Part shown: positions 1 to 10,460 of the stretch, piece after piece
How the letters are laid out: the number at the start of each line of letters is the position of its first letter
How positions within the stretch are numbered: position 1 is the first letter of the stretch
Origin: Bacteroides sp.
Lineage (GTDB): Bacteria > Bacteroidota > Bacteroidia > Bacteroidales > Muribaculaceae
DNA length: 64,000 nt
Reading direction: 5' to 3'
Assembly (NCBI GenBank): GCA_014801225.1
Contig: JAAVEO010000009.1
Span: 46,199-110,198 of the forward strand
Translations under genes and position numbers: made by a program
The notes under the pieces: generated by a model
Database searches by the model: none
What the model was told of the DNA's origin: nothing
The model's input: the letters and a program-made list of their open reading frames with translations, nothing else

Positions 1-1
1 C

Positions 2-895
2 GGTGATGATGCTGCAATAATGCAATATATCGGAGACTGTGTAACTCCGATTCTTCCAGAAATTAACCATCAGGTGGAGTATGACTTATGTATAAGTTTT
101 CTCACTCCTCATAATATTGGCAGTGACAAAGTCAAAGCTAAAAAGCGTCTTGCCTGGATTCATACTGACTATTCCACAATAAGTATCAATGCCGATCAGG
201 AATTACCGATATGGGGTAGTTATGATAAAATAGCTTCCATATCCCCCGAAGTTACCAATTCATTTCTTAAGATATTCCCGTCATTAGCCTCTAAAATTAT
301 AGAAATAGAAAATATACTTCCTTTGGAATATGTCAAAAGGCGAAGTGAGGAAAATGATATATCAGGAGAACTTACAGGTAAGCTCAATATCTTATCTATT
401 GGAAGATATGTTTATCAGAAGAATTTTGATAATGTACCCGAAATAACAAGACTACTTGTAAATAATGGTTTTCCTGATTTGAAATGGTATATTATTGGAT
501 TCGGAGGGGAAGAGTCTCTTATAAAGAGTAAGATTAAAGAAGCCGGTATGGAAGACCACGTGATTTTACTTGGTAAAAAGGAAAATCCGTATCCATATAT
601 AAAGGCTTGTGATATATATGTTCAGCCTTCTCGCTATGAAGGAAAGTCTGTGACAGTTCGTGAGGCACAGATGTTATTCAGGCCTGTAGCGGTGACATCA
701 TATCCAACATCTGCATCGCAGATTCACAATAGTATTGACGGTGTTATAGTTCCGCTTGATAATGTTGGTGCATCCAAGGGATTAATTGATTTTATAACTG
801 ATACCACGCTACAATCGCGAATAAAAGACTATTTGCAAACGCATGATTATGCGAATCTTGCCGAAGTTGAAAAAATTTATTCCCTGTTGAAATAA
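2..895 (+). CDS. Glycosyltransferase family 4 (N-terminus cut by window edge)
   Basis: Frame is open to the left edge before the first ATG at 20; GT4 features VKAKKRLAWIHTDY, SIGRYVYQKNFD, CDIYVQPSRYEGKSVTVREAQ. Confidence 0.85.
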   Translation, partial: GDDAAIMQYIGDCVTPILPEINHQVEYDLCISFLTPHNIGSDKVKAKKRLAWIHTDYSTISINADQELPIWGSYDKIASISPEVTNSFLKIFPSLASKIIEIENILPLEYVKRRSEENDISGELTGKLNILSIGRYVYQKNFDNVPEITRLLVNNGFPDLKWYIIGFGGEESLIKSKIKEAGMEDHVILLGKKENPYPYIKACDIYVQPSRYEGKSVTVREAQMLFRPVAVTSYPTSASQIHNSIDGVIVPLDNVGASKGLIDFITDTTLQSRIKDYLQTHDYANLAEVEKIYSLLK

Positions 896-1911
896 TGAAA
901 CGTAATATTTCGCTTGATTTATTGCGCATTCTAGCGTGTATGATGGTTGTGTTCATGCATTCTCCAGTACCATCTTCCAATGCTTATGGACCATTTTTGT
1001 CGGCCTTGAGCTATATAACAGCACCCTGTATCGGATTGTTTTTTATGGTTAGTGGAGCACTGCTACTGCCTGTCAAAACGGATTATTTTACGTTTTTGAA
1101 TCGTCGGTTCAGCAAAATTATCGTACCAACGTTGATTTGGAGTCTAATCTACATTGGATTAAACTTATATGAGAGCAAATCAGAAATTAACCTATTGCAG
1201 CAATTAGGTTCATTGCCATTCTCGAACCAAGGCTCAGGAGTGTTGTGGTTCATGTATACACTCGCCGGACTCTATCTGCTTGCACCGATTTTAAGTACTT
1301 GGGTTCAACAGGCAACCAAGCGTGAGCTCCAATGCGTGTTAGGATTGTGGGGAATAACTATGTGTTACCCGCTAATTCAGTTTATCGGACTGATTACCAA
1401 CACCTCAACAACGGGAATTTTATACTATTTCGGTGGTTATGCAGGATACTTTCTGTTGGGTTACTACATGCGACGTTTCCCTGATTCTATGTCAGTAGCT
1501 GCTTCTTTTGGTATAGCTGGTTTCGGGATCGTGTTATTATTACTTCTAAAATATTTTAATATCCCGTTTGATTTCTATCAACTGTTTTGGTATGAATCTA
1601 TTTTCATCGTCGCTCTGGCTGTAGTAATCTGGAAAACTATTAACTATATATCAAAAAAGTATAGTCAATCCCTGCATCGATATGGTCAATATATTGAAGT
1701 CATATCAAATGTTTCATTTGGCGTATACTTGGTTCATATATTGATTATGCGCCACTGGTTATGGACGCAATCCTGGATTATTGAAATTCATAATTATATT
1801 ATTCAAACACTCTGTGTGGCAATCTTAACACTTGTGTTTTCAAATATTTTTTGCGTACTGATTTGTCGTATTCCGGGAGCACAGTGGCTAATTGGCTACC
1901 GTAAACGCTGA
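895..1911 (+). CDS. Acyltransferase 3 family membrane protein (OafA/WecH-like)
   Basis: MKRNISLDLLRILACMMVVFMHS start typical of acyltransferase-3; many TM helices. Confidence 0.85.
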   Translation: MKRNISLDLLRILACMMVVFMHSPVPSSNAYGPFLSALSYITAPCIGLFFMVSGALLLPVKTDYFTFLNRRFSKIIVPTLIWSLIYIGLNLYESKSEINLLQQLGSLPFSNQGSGVLWFMYTLAGLYLLAPILSTWVQQATKRELQCVLGLWGITMCYPLIQFIGLITNTSTTGILYYFGGYAGYFLLGYYMRRFPDSMSVAASFGIAGFGIVLLLLLKYFNIPFDFYQLFWYESIFIVALAVVIWKTINYISKKYSQSLHRYGQYIEVISNVSFGVYLVHILIMRHWLWTQSWIIEIHNYIIQTLCVAILTLVFSNIFCVLICRIPGAQWLIGYRKR

Positions 1912-1940
1912 ATTATCATATCATATCATTTTGAATATCA

Positions 1941-2681
1941 ATGATTCCTAAAAAAATTCATTACTGCTGGTTCGGACGTAATCCATTGCCGGAATCCGCT
2001 CTTAAATGTATAGAATCGTGGAGGAAGTATCTTCCAGACTATGAGATAATCGAATGGAATGAAGATAATTTCGATGTAAATAGCATTCCATATACACAAC
2101 AAGCTTATGCGGCAAGGAAGTATGCCTTTGTAAGTGATTACGCTCGATTTAAAATTCTCCATGAACATGGAGGTCTCTACTTTGATACTGATGTAGAGGT
2201 AATAAAACCGATAGATGATATAGTAGCTGAGGGACCATTCATGGGATTTGAGATTGATTCGGATGGAAAGTCTTATTGCGGAGCGGTTGCTCCGGGATTG
2301 GGATTGGGTGCTACAGCTAAGATGCCTCTTTATTTTGATATCCTAAAAGCATATCAAGACTTTCGATATCTGAATGAGGATGGGACTCAGAATATGAAAA
2401 CTGTAGTGATATATATTACGGAGATTTTGCAGACGAGGGGATTGGTTCCTAAAAAAGGTATTCAGAAGATTGGAGATATATCAATCTACCCTAAGGAATA
2501 TTTCAATCCTTTGGATTCATTGACAGGCAGATTGCAGCTCACAAAGAATACGAGAAGTATTCATTGGTATACGATGTCGTGGTTAGATCGTTCTCCTCTT
2601 CGTACAAAGATTTCACAAATAATTCACAGAATTATATCTCCGAAGATTACTTCGAGAATAAGAAAGATACTTGGAAGATAA
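1941..2681 (+). CDS. Glycosyltransferase with DXD sugar-binding motif (OCH1/capsular polysaccharide type)
   Basis: MIPKKIHYCWFGRNPLPESALKCIESW...YFDTDVEVIKP. Confidence 0.88.
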   Translation: MIPKKIHYCWFGRNPLPESALKCIESWRKYLPDYEIIEWNEDNFDVNSIPYTQQAYAARKYAFVSDYARFKILHEHGGLYFDTDVEVIKPIDDIVAEGPFMGFEIDSDGKSYCGAVAPGLGLGATAKMPLYFDILKAYQDFRYLNEDGTQNMKTVVIYITEILQTRGLVPKKGIQKIGDISIYPKEYFNPLDSLTGRLQLTKNTRSIHWYTMSWLDRSPLRTKISQIIHRIISPKITSRIRKILGR

Positions 2682-2704
2682 TAATTTCAAGTATTATTTA
2701 AGAT

Positions 2705-3796
2705 ATGTTTGAAGCTTCCCTATATAGTACCATATATTATTTAGTGGTGATTATTGCTACAATAATTGCCACTAATAAGTATAGAGTACTTACCTATACT
2801 AATGATGGAATAGGAGAGAAAAATAAAAAATTAACAGAGTGGATATTTCCGGCAATCATATCGCTTTTTATCGGACTTCGTCCGGTAGATGGAAGATTTG
2901 TCGATATGGTAAACTATAATTCATATTACTATGCTCAACAATATGGAAAATCATTCTCTTTTGATGCGGATGCCACTAATTATATATTTGATAATCTATT
3001 CAGTTGGCTTGGTGCGAATTATTACGACATAACCGTTTTTTTTCTCATTATATCCATATGCTATTTTATGGGGGCATATAAGGCTATGAAATTGCTCTTT
3101 AAAAACCATGCTTTTTTAGCTTTTGTGGTTTTTTTAGGGGCATTTTCTACTCTATCTTATGCCACCAACGGTATAAAGGCAGGTGCGGCAGCTTCCTTCT
3201 TCCTTTGCGCTTTAGGATATAGAGAAAAAAAAATAAAGGCGGCAATTTGTCTCATATTATCTTTAGGATTCCATCATTCTATGATTATGCCTATTATGGC
3301 ATATATTATATCGCTATTTTTAAAAAATTCAAAATACTATTTTGCATTTTGGATATTTGCTCTTCTGATGGCGGTTCTCCATATTTCCGGTTTTCAGGAA
3401 TTTTTTGCCGGCATGTCAGATGAAAGTAGTGCTGAATATCTGAATCCGGAGAATGAAGATTGGGGTGGTAAAACAGGATTCAGACTGGACTTTGTGATAT
3501 ATAGTTTTTTACCGGTATTTATAGGCTATATGGCCATATTCAAATATAAATTGGAATCCAAGATATATTCCTTTTTGCTGAATGTCTATCTATTGACGAA
3601 TGCTGTATGGATGCTGTGTATGTATGCTGCATTTACCAATCGAATAGCCTATCTCTCTTGGCTTATGTATCCGGTAGTAACTATATATCCATTTTTCTGT
3701 AAGAATTTCATGCCGGAACAGACCACCAAACTTAAGCAATTGGTTTGGATTCAGCTTCTATTTACATTATTTATGTATATAGTTTATTATGGATAA
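2705..3796 (+). CDS. EpsG family (Wzy-like) polysaccharide polymerase
   Basis: Polytopic membrane protein with GLRPVDGRFVDMVNY and LGFHHSMIMP motifs. Confidence 0.78.
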   Translation: MFEASLYSTIYYLVVIIATIIATNKYRVLTYTNDGIGEKNKKLTEWIFPAIISLFIGLRPVDGRFVDMVNYNSYYYAQQYGKSFSFDADATNYIFDNLFSWLGANYYDITVFFLIISICYFMGAYKAMKLLFKNHAFLAFVVFLGAFSTLSYATNGIKAGAAASFFLCALGYREKKIKAAICLILSLGFHHSMIMPIMAYIISLFLKNSKYYFAFWIFALLMAVLHISGFQEFFAGMSDESSAEYLNPENEDWGGKTGFRLDFVIYSFLPVFIGYMAIFKYKLESKIYSFLLNVYLLTNAVWMLCMYAAFTNRIAYLSWLMYPVVTIYPFFCKNFMPEQTTKLKQLVWIQLLFTLFMYIVYYG

Positions 3797-4601
3797 ACCT
3801 CGAATTTCTGTAATAATAGGAATTTACAATTGTACTTCTACATTAGCCGAGGCACTTGATTCGCTCTTAGCCCAAACTTATCAAAATTTTAAAGTTATTC
3901 TGTGTGATGACGGGTCAAAAGATGATACTGTAAAGGTTGCGTCGGAGTATGTGAAACGTTATCCCGAAAAGTTTATTCTTATCAGGAATGAGAGGAATAT
4001 GGGACTTAATTTCACGCTAAACCATTGCCTTGAATACGCGGATACGGAATATGTGGCCCGAATGGACGGAGATGATATCTCACTTCCTGAAAGATTTGAG
4101 AAGGAGATAACATTCTTGGATTCGCATCCGGAGATTGCTATAGTCACTACTCCTATGGTTTATTTTGATGAAGGAGGGGATTTTGGTGTAGGAGGTGGTG
4201 GAGATACATATCCGGATAAGAATAGTTTCTTGAATGGTACACCATTATACCATGCCCCTTGTATGGTTCGTAGGGAAGCCTATGAAGCGGTCGGTGGATA
4301 TACGGTTGACCCGAAACTTTTAAGAGTTGAAGATTATCATCTTTGGTTCAAGATGTATGCCAAAGGATATCGGGGGTATATTCTTCCTGAGCCATTATAC
4401 AAAATGCGCGATGACCGCAATGCTATCGCAAGAAGAAATTGGAGAAATAGGATAAACGAATTTCATGTAAAGCGTATTGGATTCTCGATGCTTGGAATTC
4501 CCTACTGGAAACGTATTTATATCTTTCGTCCTATTTTAATAGGATTACTTCCGGGAAAGATATATAATTATTTACATAAACGCAAGAACGCTATTAAATA
4601 A
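3789..4601 (+). CDS. Glycosyltransferase family 2
   Basis: PRISVIIGIYNCTSTLAEALDSLLAQTYQNFKVILCDDGSKDDT; MDGDDISLPERFE. Confidence 0.92.
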   Translation: MDKPRISVIIGIYNCTSTLAEALDSLLAQTYQNFKVILCDDGSKDDTVKVASEYVKRYPEKFILIRNERNMGLNFTLNHCLEYADTEYVARMDGDDISLPERFEKEITFLDSHPEIAIVTTPMVYFDEGGDFGVGGGGDTYPDKNSFLNGTPLYHAPCMVRREAYEAVGGYTVDPKLLRVEDYHLWFKMYAKGYRGYILPEPLYKMRDDRNAIARRNWRNRINEFHVKRIGFSMLGIPYWKRIYIFRPILIGLLPGKIYNYLHKRKNAIK

Positions 4602-4681
4602 CTATCCTATGTAGATATAGGATAATGTCCTATAGATTGATATCTAACTTTACTATTTCAACTGTATAATTTATTATTACA

Positions 4682-5821
4682 ATGAAAAAAAAGAAGATTT
4701 GTTTTGTTGTTGCAATCCCCGGCACAGCACAATCATTCCTTAAAGATCATATTGCGGCTTTATCAGAAGAATATGATGTGTATTTGGCGGCAAATATCAC
4801 GAGCGAAAATGATGTCGCCGGATTGAATATAAATGGATATCATAGTTGTCCTATAAATAGAAAAATCTCTATTAATTCGGATTTGAAAGCGGTGAATGAG
4901 CTTGCATCATATTTTAAAAAAGAGAAATTCGATGCCGTACATTCGGTCACACCAAAGGCCGGGCTGGTAACTGCGCTTGCAGGTAAGTTAGGAGGGATAA
5001 AACATCGAGTACATATCTTTACGGGGCAGGTATGGGCAACTAAAACCGGTTTATTTCGTTCGATGCTAAAGATGCTTGACCGCCTGATTGTGGCTTTGGA
5101 TACTGATATTCTGGTTGATGGGAAATCACAACAGTCTTTTCTCATATCAGAGAAGGTAATTCCGGTTGGTAAATCTGTTGTTTTGGGTGATGGCTCGATA
5201 TCCGGAGTCAATACGGAAAGATTCAATCCTTCCGAAGAGATACGAAATAATCGTCGGAAAGAATTGAATATACCGGATGGTAAGACGGTGTTCGTACTTA
5301 TGGGTAGGCTTAATCATGATAAAGGACTTTATGAACTCCTTCCTGCATTTGACCGACTTGCGGCAGAACGTGATGATGTGTTCCTACTCCTTTTCGGCAG
5401 TGATGAAGAGAATGTGGCATCCCGTTTTCATGAATTCAAGCATCTGAATAAGGATAATTTCCTTTATTACGGTATTACTTCGGAACCACACAATATGCTT
5501 CAGGCGGCAGATATTTTTGTATTGCCTACTTATAGAGAGGGATTTGGAAGCAGTGTTATTGAAGCCGCCTGTCTCGGATTGCCTACAATCACGAGCGATG
5601 CCTACGGTGTGCTTGACGCATCTGTGGCCGGAGAGACAGGGCTCCAATGTAAAGTAGGTGATGTCGAGTCGTTGTATGTCGCGATGAAGACGCTTGCCGA
5701 GGATAAGGAGATGCGTACCCGTATGGGAGAGGCTGGTAGGAAGAGAGTCTTGGAAAAATTTGCCGGCGACGTGGTGGTGAAACATTGGATTGATTTTTAT
5801 CGGGACCTTTTGCAATCTTGA
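4682..5821 (+). CDS. Glycosyltransferase family 4
   Basis: VHSVTPKAGLVTALAGKLGG, FVLMGRLNHDKGLYELLPAF, IFVLPTYREGFGSSVIEAACLGLPTI. Confidence 0.9.
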   Translation: MKKKKICFVVAIPGTAQSFLKDHIAALSEEYDVYLAANITSENDVAGLNINGYHSCPINRKISINSDLKAVNELASYFKKEKFDAVHSVTPKAGLVTALAGKLGGIKHRVHIFTGQVWATKTGLFRSMLKMLDRLIVALDTDILVDGKSQQSFLISEKVIPVGKSVVLGDGSISGVNTERFNPSEEIRNNRRKELNIPDGKTVFVLMGRLNHDKGLYELLPAFDRLAAERDDVFLLLFGSDEENVASRFHEFKHLNKDNFLYYGITSEPHNMLQAADIFVLPTYREGFGSSVIEAACLGLPTITSDAYGVLDASVAGETGLQCKVGDVESLYVAMKTLAEDKEMRTRMGEAGRKRVLEKFAGDVVVKHWIDFYRDLLQS

Positions 5822-5922
5822 TTATTACGCTTTCTTGAAAAATATTACTTTTTCGGGATTGTAGTAAGCAAATTCATTTTTAGGATTTTCTTTTCCTTAA
5901 TATCATTTCTTTGATTTATCCG

Positions 5923-7875
5923 ATGATGAATAAATTCTTAAATAGCGTAATTCATTCAAAACGCTTTGTTCAGTCAAGGATTATTCTCGGACTGGATATT
6001 ATTCTATCTCTCTTTTCTTCCACTTTTGTATTGCTCTTGATCGGGCTGTTGCTTCCGTCGTTTGAGTTCAACGGATTGCAGATAGCTGTGTGGCTGGCGG
6101 GGGCGGTGGTGACTTCCTTTACATCTTTCAGGATTTTCAAGGTATATCGTGCGATTATCCGTTATGCCACACTCAGGGAGTTGGGACGTATATTCTCGGC
6201 TTCTATCGGCAAGGAAATTCTATTGTGGTTGATAATGGCTGCATTCTCCATAATGAGTTTCAAGAGCCTGTTGTTGCTTGGGATGACGGTTATGGATTTC
6301 TTCATAACCCTCTGCAGTCTCTCTCTTATAAGGGTATGGATGGTGATACTGTATGACAAATTGCGGGAGATGCACAAAACCGACAGCGGCTTGAAAAGGA
6401 TACTCGTGTACGGTATCGGCGATAATGCCGCCGGCGTTGTGGCGAGCTTGCGAAATTCGGCATATTATCAAGTTGTAGGCTTCCTAAGTCATGGAGAGAA
6501 AGTAAACGAGCATCGTATCTCCGGACTGGATGTATGCTTTTTCAAGAGTGAAGAGGATTTGGGGGAAATAAAGAAGAGATATGCCGTGTCCGGTATATTA
6601 TTCCCGGATGTATCTGACGCCCGCCTCGAACAGGACAGGCTCATATCCTTCTGTAAGGATACTCATCTCAAGACATATATCATTCCCGGAGTTGACGAGA
6701 TGACGGAGGGTGCCACCCCCGGCAACTATGTGCGCAAGATAAAGATTGAAGATCTGTTGGGGCGCGACGAGATAAAGATATCCATGAATGAGATTGTTGA
6801 GAATTTCAACAATAAGACTGTAATGGTAACGGGCGCGGCGGGTTCTATCGGGTCGGAATTATGTCGTCAGCTCGCTACATTGGGTGTGAAACAGCTGATT
6901 CTATTCGATAATGCGGAGACACCTCTCCATAATATCCGTCTTGAACTTGAGGATCGCTTTCCGGAATTGAATTTTGTTCCCGTTATAGGCGATGTGCGTT
7001 CTGAATATCGACTCGATTACGTATTCCGGAAGCATCATCCTCAGATTGTATTCCATGCGGCCGCCTATAAGCATGTGCCTCTCATGGAGGAGAATCCCTG
7101 CGAGGCTGTATGGGTGAATGTGACAGGATCACGACAGGTGGCTGACAAGTGTGTGGAATACGGAGCCGAGAAAATGGTGATGGTCTCCACTGACAAGGCC
7201 GTGAATCCCACCAATATCATGGGATGTACCAAGCGTCTTGCCGAGATATACGTGCAGTCGTTGGGTCTGGCCATTGAAAGAGGCGAAATCAAGGGAAAGA
7301 CTAAGTTCGTGACAACTCGTTTCGGAAATGTATTGGGTTCCAACGGATCTGTAATCCCACGTTTCCGTGAGCAGATTGAACATGGAGGTCCGGTCACGGT
7401 CACTCATCCTGACATAACCCGATTCTTCATGACAATCCCGGAGGCGTGTCGTCTGGTGATGGAGGCCGCTACGTTTGCATCCGGCACCCAGATTTTCGTA
7501 TTCGATATGGGAGAATCCGTAAAAATAGCGACGCTGGCCGAGCGTATGATTCGTTTGGCGGGACTCGAACCGGGTAGGGATATCCGTATAGAATTTACTG
7601 GTTTGCGTCCCGGTGAGAAACTATATGAGGAGGTGCTCGCAACGAAAGAGAACACATTGCCTACCTGCCACGACCGCATATTCATAGCCAAGGCGCGCGA
7701 ATATGCGTATACGAATGCTCTGGATGTGGTCACGGCCCTTACTCGACAGGCCACCAGTATTTCTATACCGGAGATGGTAAGGCTGATGAAACAGACGGTA
7801 CCCGAGTTTAAGAGTAAAAATTCGGAGTACGAGATTTATGATAAGGAAATCAGCGATACTGCTGATAATTCCTGA
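5923..7875 (+). CDS. Membrane-anchored nucleoside-diphosphate sugar dehydratase/epimerase (CapD/WbpM/FlaA1-like)
   Basis: N-terminal TM helices then SDR Rossmann motif VMVTGAAGSIGSELCRQL. ORF-track start at 5911 is TTG; ATG at 5923. Confidence 0.9.
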   Translation: MMNKFLNSVIHSKRFVQSRIILGLDIILSLFSSTFVLLLIGLLLPSFEFNGLQIAVWLAGAVVTSFTSFRIFKVYRAIIRYATLRELGRIFSASIGKEILLWLIMAAFSIMSFKSLLLLGMTVMDFFITLCSLSLIRVWMVILYDKLREMHKTDSGLKRILVYGIGDNAAGVVASLRNSAYYQVVGFLSHGEKVNEHRISGLDVCFFKSEEDLGEIKKRYAVSGILFPDVSDARLEQDRLISFCKDTHLKTYIIPGVDEMTEGATPGNYVRKIKIEDLLGRDEIKISMNEIVENFNNKTVMVTGAAGSIGSELCRQLATLGVKQLILFDNAETPLHNIRLELEDRFPELNFVPVIGDVRSEYRLDYVFRKHHPQIVFHAAAYKHVPLMEENPCEAVWVNVTGSRQVADKCVEYGAEKMVMVSTDKAVNPTNIMGCTKRLAEIYVQSLGLAIERGEIKGKTKFVTTRFGNVLGSNGSVIPRFREQIEHGGPVTVTHPDITRFFMTIPEACRLVMEAATFASGTQIFVFDMGESVKIATLAERMIRLAGLEPGRDIRIEFTGLRPGEKLYEEVLATKENTLPTCHDRIFIAKAREYAYTNALDVVTALTRQATSISIPEMVRLMKQTVPEFKSKNSEYEIYDKEISDTADNS

Positions 7876-7910
7876 GACAATCCTATATTCTTCCTCACCA
7901 CTCTCTCTTC

Positions 7911-9026
7911 ATGACTGCTACTCTCCCCTATCTTTTTCCACCCCAATGCTATCAACCCGTATACCTTTTGGCTGTTGTGATGATGACCGGATGGCTTATG
8001 CGGGAATATGCCGGCGAGGGGGAGAGATTGAAGTATCGGTCGGACCTGAGGCGGCAGTCTTGGCAGTTGATCGTGGTAGTGGCGATTCTGTCGCTATTCT
8101 TGGGGTTCAGGCCGTTGACCCCGGATTTCGGGGACTCGATGTTTTATGTGAGGGTCTATGAGGAGTTCAAGGGTGGAGTGTTCTGTTTCAGGTGGACGCG
8201 CACGAATGTGTTTTATGACAACCTGCTGCATGTGGTGATCTGCTATGAGTGGGGGATGAAGTCGCTCTATTTCACCATAAGCGCTTTCTATTTCATCTTT
8301 ATAGCGGTAACTTGCCGCAAGCTTTTCCCGAGGGATTATTTTTATGCTTTTGTAGTTTATCTCGGTGCGTTTTCCACTTATACCTATTGTGTCAACGGTT
8401 TCAAGGCCGGAGCGGCCGCGGCCGCTTTCCTCTGTGCTTTGGCTTATTGGAGGAAATGGTGGATATTGATACCATGCCTCGTGCTGTCGTTCGGATGGCA
8501 TCATTCTATGGTAATGCCGGGATGCGTGTTTGTGGTCTGCCGGTTCTTTCATCGTCCCAAGTTCTTTTTTGTGGTATGGATGCTATGTGTGGTCTTCTCA
8601 GTGTTCGGATTGCAGGAGATCCAGCATTTTCTGGTGGATTACACGGATGAGCAAGGGGTGAAGTATCTCACCAACTGGAAAAACGGAATTGACATGGGTT
8701 TCCGCCCGGATTTCATAATCTACAGCGCTATTCCCATTCTTCTCGGATTCTATGTAAAGGTTTACAGAGGTTACGAATCCCGAACCTACGATTTCCTTCT
8801 CAGCACATATATGGCGATCAATTCGGTGTGGCTTCTCGTGATGTATTCGAGCTGCACCAACAGGATTGCCTATCTCTCATGGCTGATGTTTCCGATTGTG
8901 TTGGTGTATCCTTTCTTCGATAAGGGATTCACCACGCGTCAGTTTGACAAATTGAATTTGCTTGCGTTCGGACAGTTGGCCTTTACTGTGCTGATGGATT
9001 TCAGGGATTTCATAAGATATAATTAA
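7911..9026 (+). CDS. EpsG family (Wzy-like) polymerase, second paralog
   Basis: Collinear similarity to the 2705-3796 product (LGAFST..NG.KAGAAA, G.HHSM.MP, TNRIAYLSWLM.P). Confidence 0.78.
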   Translation: MTATLPYLFPPQCYQPVYLLAVVMMTGWLMREYAGEGERLKYRSDLRRQSWQLIVVVAILSLFLGFRPLTPDFGDSMFYVRVYEEFKGGVFCFRWTRTNVFYDNLLHVVICYEWGMKSLYFTISAFYFIFIAVTCRKLFPRDYFYAFVVYLGAFSTYTYCVNGFKAGAAAAAFLCALAYWRKWWILIPCLVLSFGWHHSMVMPGCVFVVCRFFHRPKFFFVVWMLCVVFSVFGLQEIQHFLVDYTDEQGVKYLTNWKNGIDMGFRPDFIIYSAIPILLGFYVKVYRGYESRTYDFLLSTYMAINSVWLLVMYSSCTNRIAYLSWLMFPIVLVYPFFDKGFTTRQFDKLNLLAFGQLAFTVLMDFRDFIRYN

Positions 9027-9048
9027 GGGCTATAGCTGATCTTCATTT

Positions 9049-10425
9049 ATGAAGAACTACCCACTTCTACGGAAATACATTGAAATTAGGAATGCACCGA
9101 TTAAGTATTCGGTGAAATTCTTGGTAGCTATTTCGGTAGTGGTAGGGATTGTCTGTATCGGTTTCTTATGGGGCAGAACCTTTGGTTGGTACAAGGAAGG
9201 ATATGTAGTTGATAATGAGGTATGGGGTAATTTAGGAGATTTCGTGGGCGGTATGTTCGGACCGTTGCTAACGTTTATCACAATATTTTTCATGTGGTGG
9301 ACAATAACCGAGCAACAGGCTCAAATGAAGAAATCTAATAGACTGACAGCTCGTCTTCAAAAGCGGCAGGAAAGGATTGACAATGAAAACAGGCAAATTC
9401 AGGAAGCTTTTGAGAATGAAATCCAGGCTCGGCAGGAGGCCATGGCCGAGATGCAGCGTTTCAACGATCTCTTCTTCTCGATGCTTGAGCTTTACAACTC
9501 ACGTGTGAACGATCTCCGCGTTTCTCTCCCTATGTCGGGATTCTCTTACTCCGATGCGAGTTTTTCTTCCGCTCTTGCCTTAAAGGAATATACAGGAAAA
9601 GAATTCTTTTCCGCTCTGATGCGCAAGATGAAGGAGGATTCAAAGATTAGGGAAAGATATTCCACATCCAAGTCGGATGCTTCCAGGGCCTTCGGAACAA
9701 TCTACAACAGATACTCAATCGAATTGTCGGTATATTTCAGGACAGTGTACCGTATCTTCGATTTTATCTTTCAATCAGAGATTCCGGAGAAGGAGAAGGT
9801 GAGGTATGTAAAGATAATGAGGGCCCAGCTTACTCGCGGTGAACTTTTCTTTCTCCATTATAATGCGAGCTCACGTATCGGAGCGCGTATGTCAGAATAT
9901 GTGGTGATGTACCGTCTGACCAAACACCTTCCTATTTTCGATCATCTTGAATTCAAATGGCTCACATCAAGATTCAAAAGGGACCCTCAGGAAAAGATCG
10001 AGGGCCTGAATATAGCTCTCTATCAGATTACGGAAAAAATAATAGATATTATTCAAGGACGGATTTCCTTGACCGGAAACTCCTATTTCATCGATGATTC
10101 CACCCGATATAAGATTCAGATTATTCATCCTGTGCCGTCAGTTATTTCGATTGTACTGAGGGTTTATCCCAAGCGACATAACATGCTTAAGGAATTAAAG
10201 GGATTTGTGGATTTCAAAGAAGAGGAGTTTCATTGGATGTTGAAAAATTTCCTCAGATGTGTGTTCCGCGACACATCATTCAATATACTCAACCCCAATA
10301 TAAGGATTTCGAAACCCCAAAGTGTCTCCTCGTTATTGGCGTATGACAATTATACAGCGCACACTGCAGTGGCATGGAATCCGGACGGGGAACCGCTGAG
10401 ACTTACTCACCCATATTGGGACTGA
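9049..10425 (+). CDS. Putative phage abortive infection protein (putAbiC-like)
   Basis: Two N-terminal TM segments, coiled coil, then MQRFNDLFFSMLELYNSRVNDL and FIFQSEIPEKEKVRYVKIMRAQLTRGELFFLHYNA, resembling the putative-AbiC Pfam family. Confidence 0.65.
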   Translation: MKNYPLLRKYIEIRNAPIKYSVKFLVAISVVVGIVCIGFLWGRTFGWYKEGYVVDNEVWGNLGDFVGGMFGPLLTFITIFFMWWTITEQQAQMKKSNRLTARLQKRQERIDNENRQIQEAFENEIQARQEAMAEMQRFNDLFFSMLELYNSRVNDLRVSLPMSGFSYSDASFSSALALKEYTGKEFFSALMRKMKEDSKIRERYSTSKSDASRAFGTIYNRYSIELSVYFRTVYRIFDFIFQSEIPEKEKVRYVKIMRAQLTRGELFFLHYNASSRIGARMSEYVVMYRLTKHLPIFDHLEFKWLTSRFKRDPQEKIEGLNIALYQITEKIIDIIQGRISLTGNSYFIDDSTRYKIQIIHPVPSVISIVLRVYPKRHNMLKELKGFVDFKEEEFHWMLKNFLRCVFRDTSFNILNPNIRISKPQSVSSLLAYDNYTAHTAVAWNPDGEPLRLTHPYWD

Positions 10426-10460
10426 CAAGTGAAAAGATACTACTTAAAATTAGAATATAA

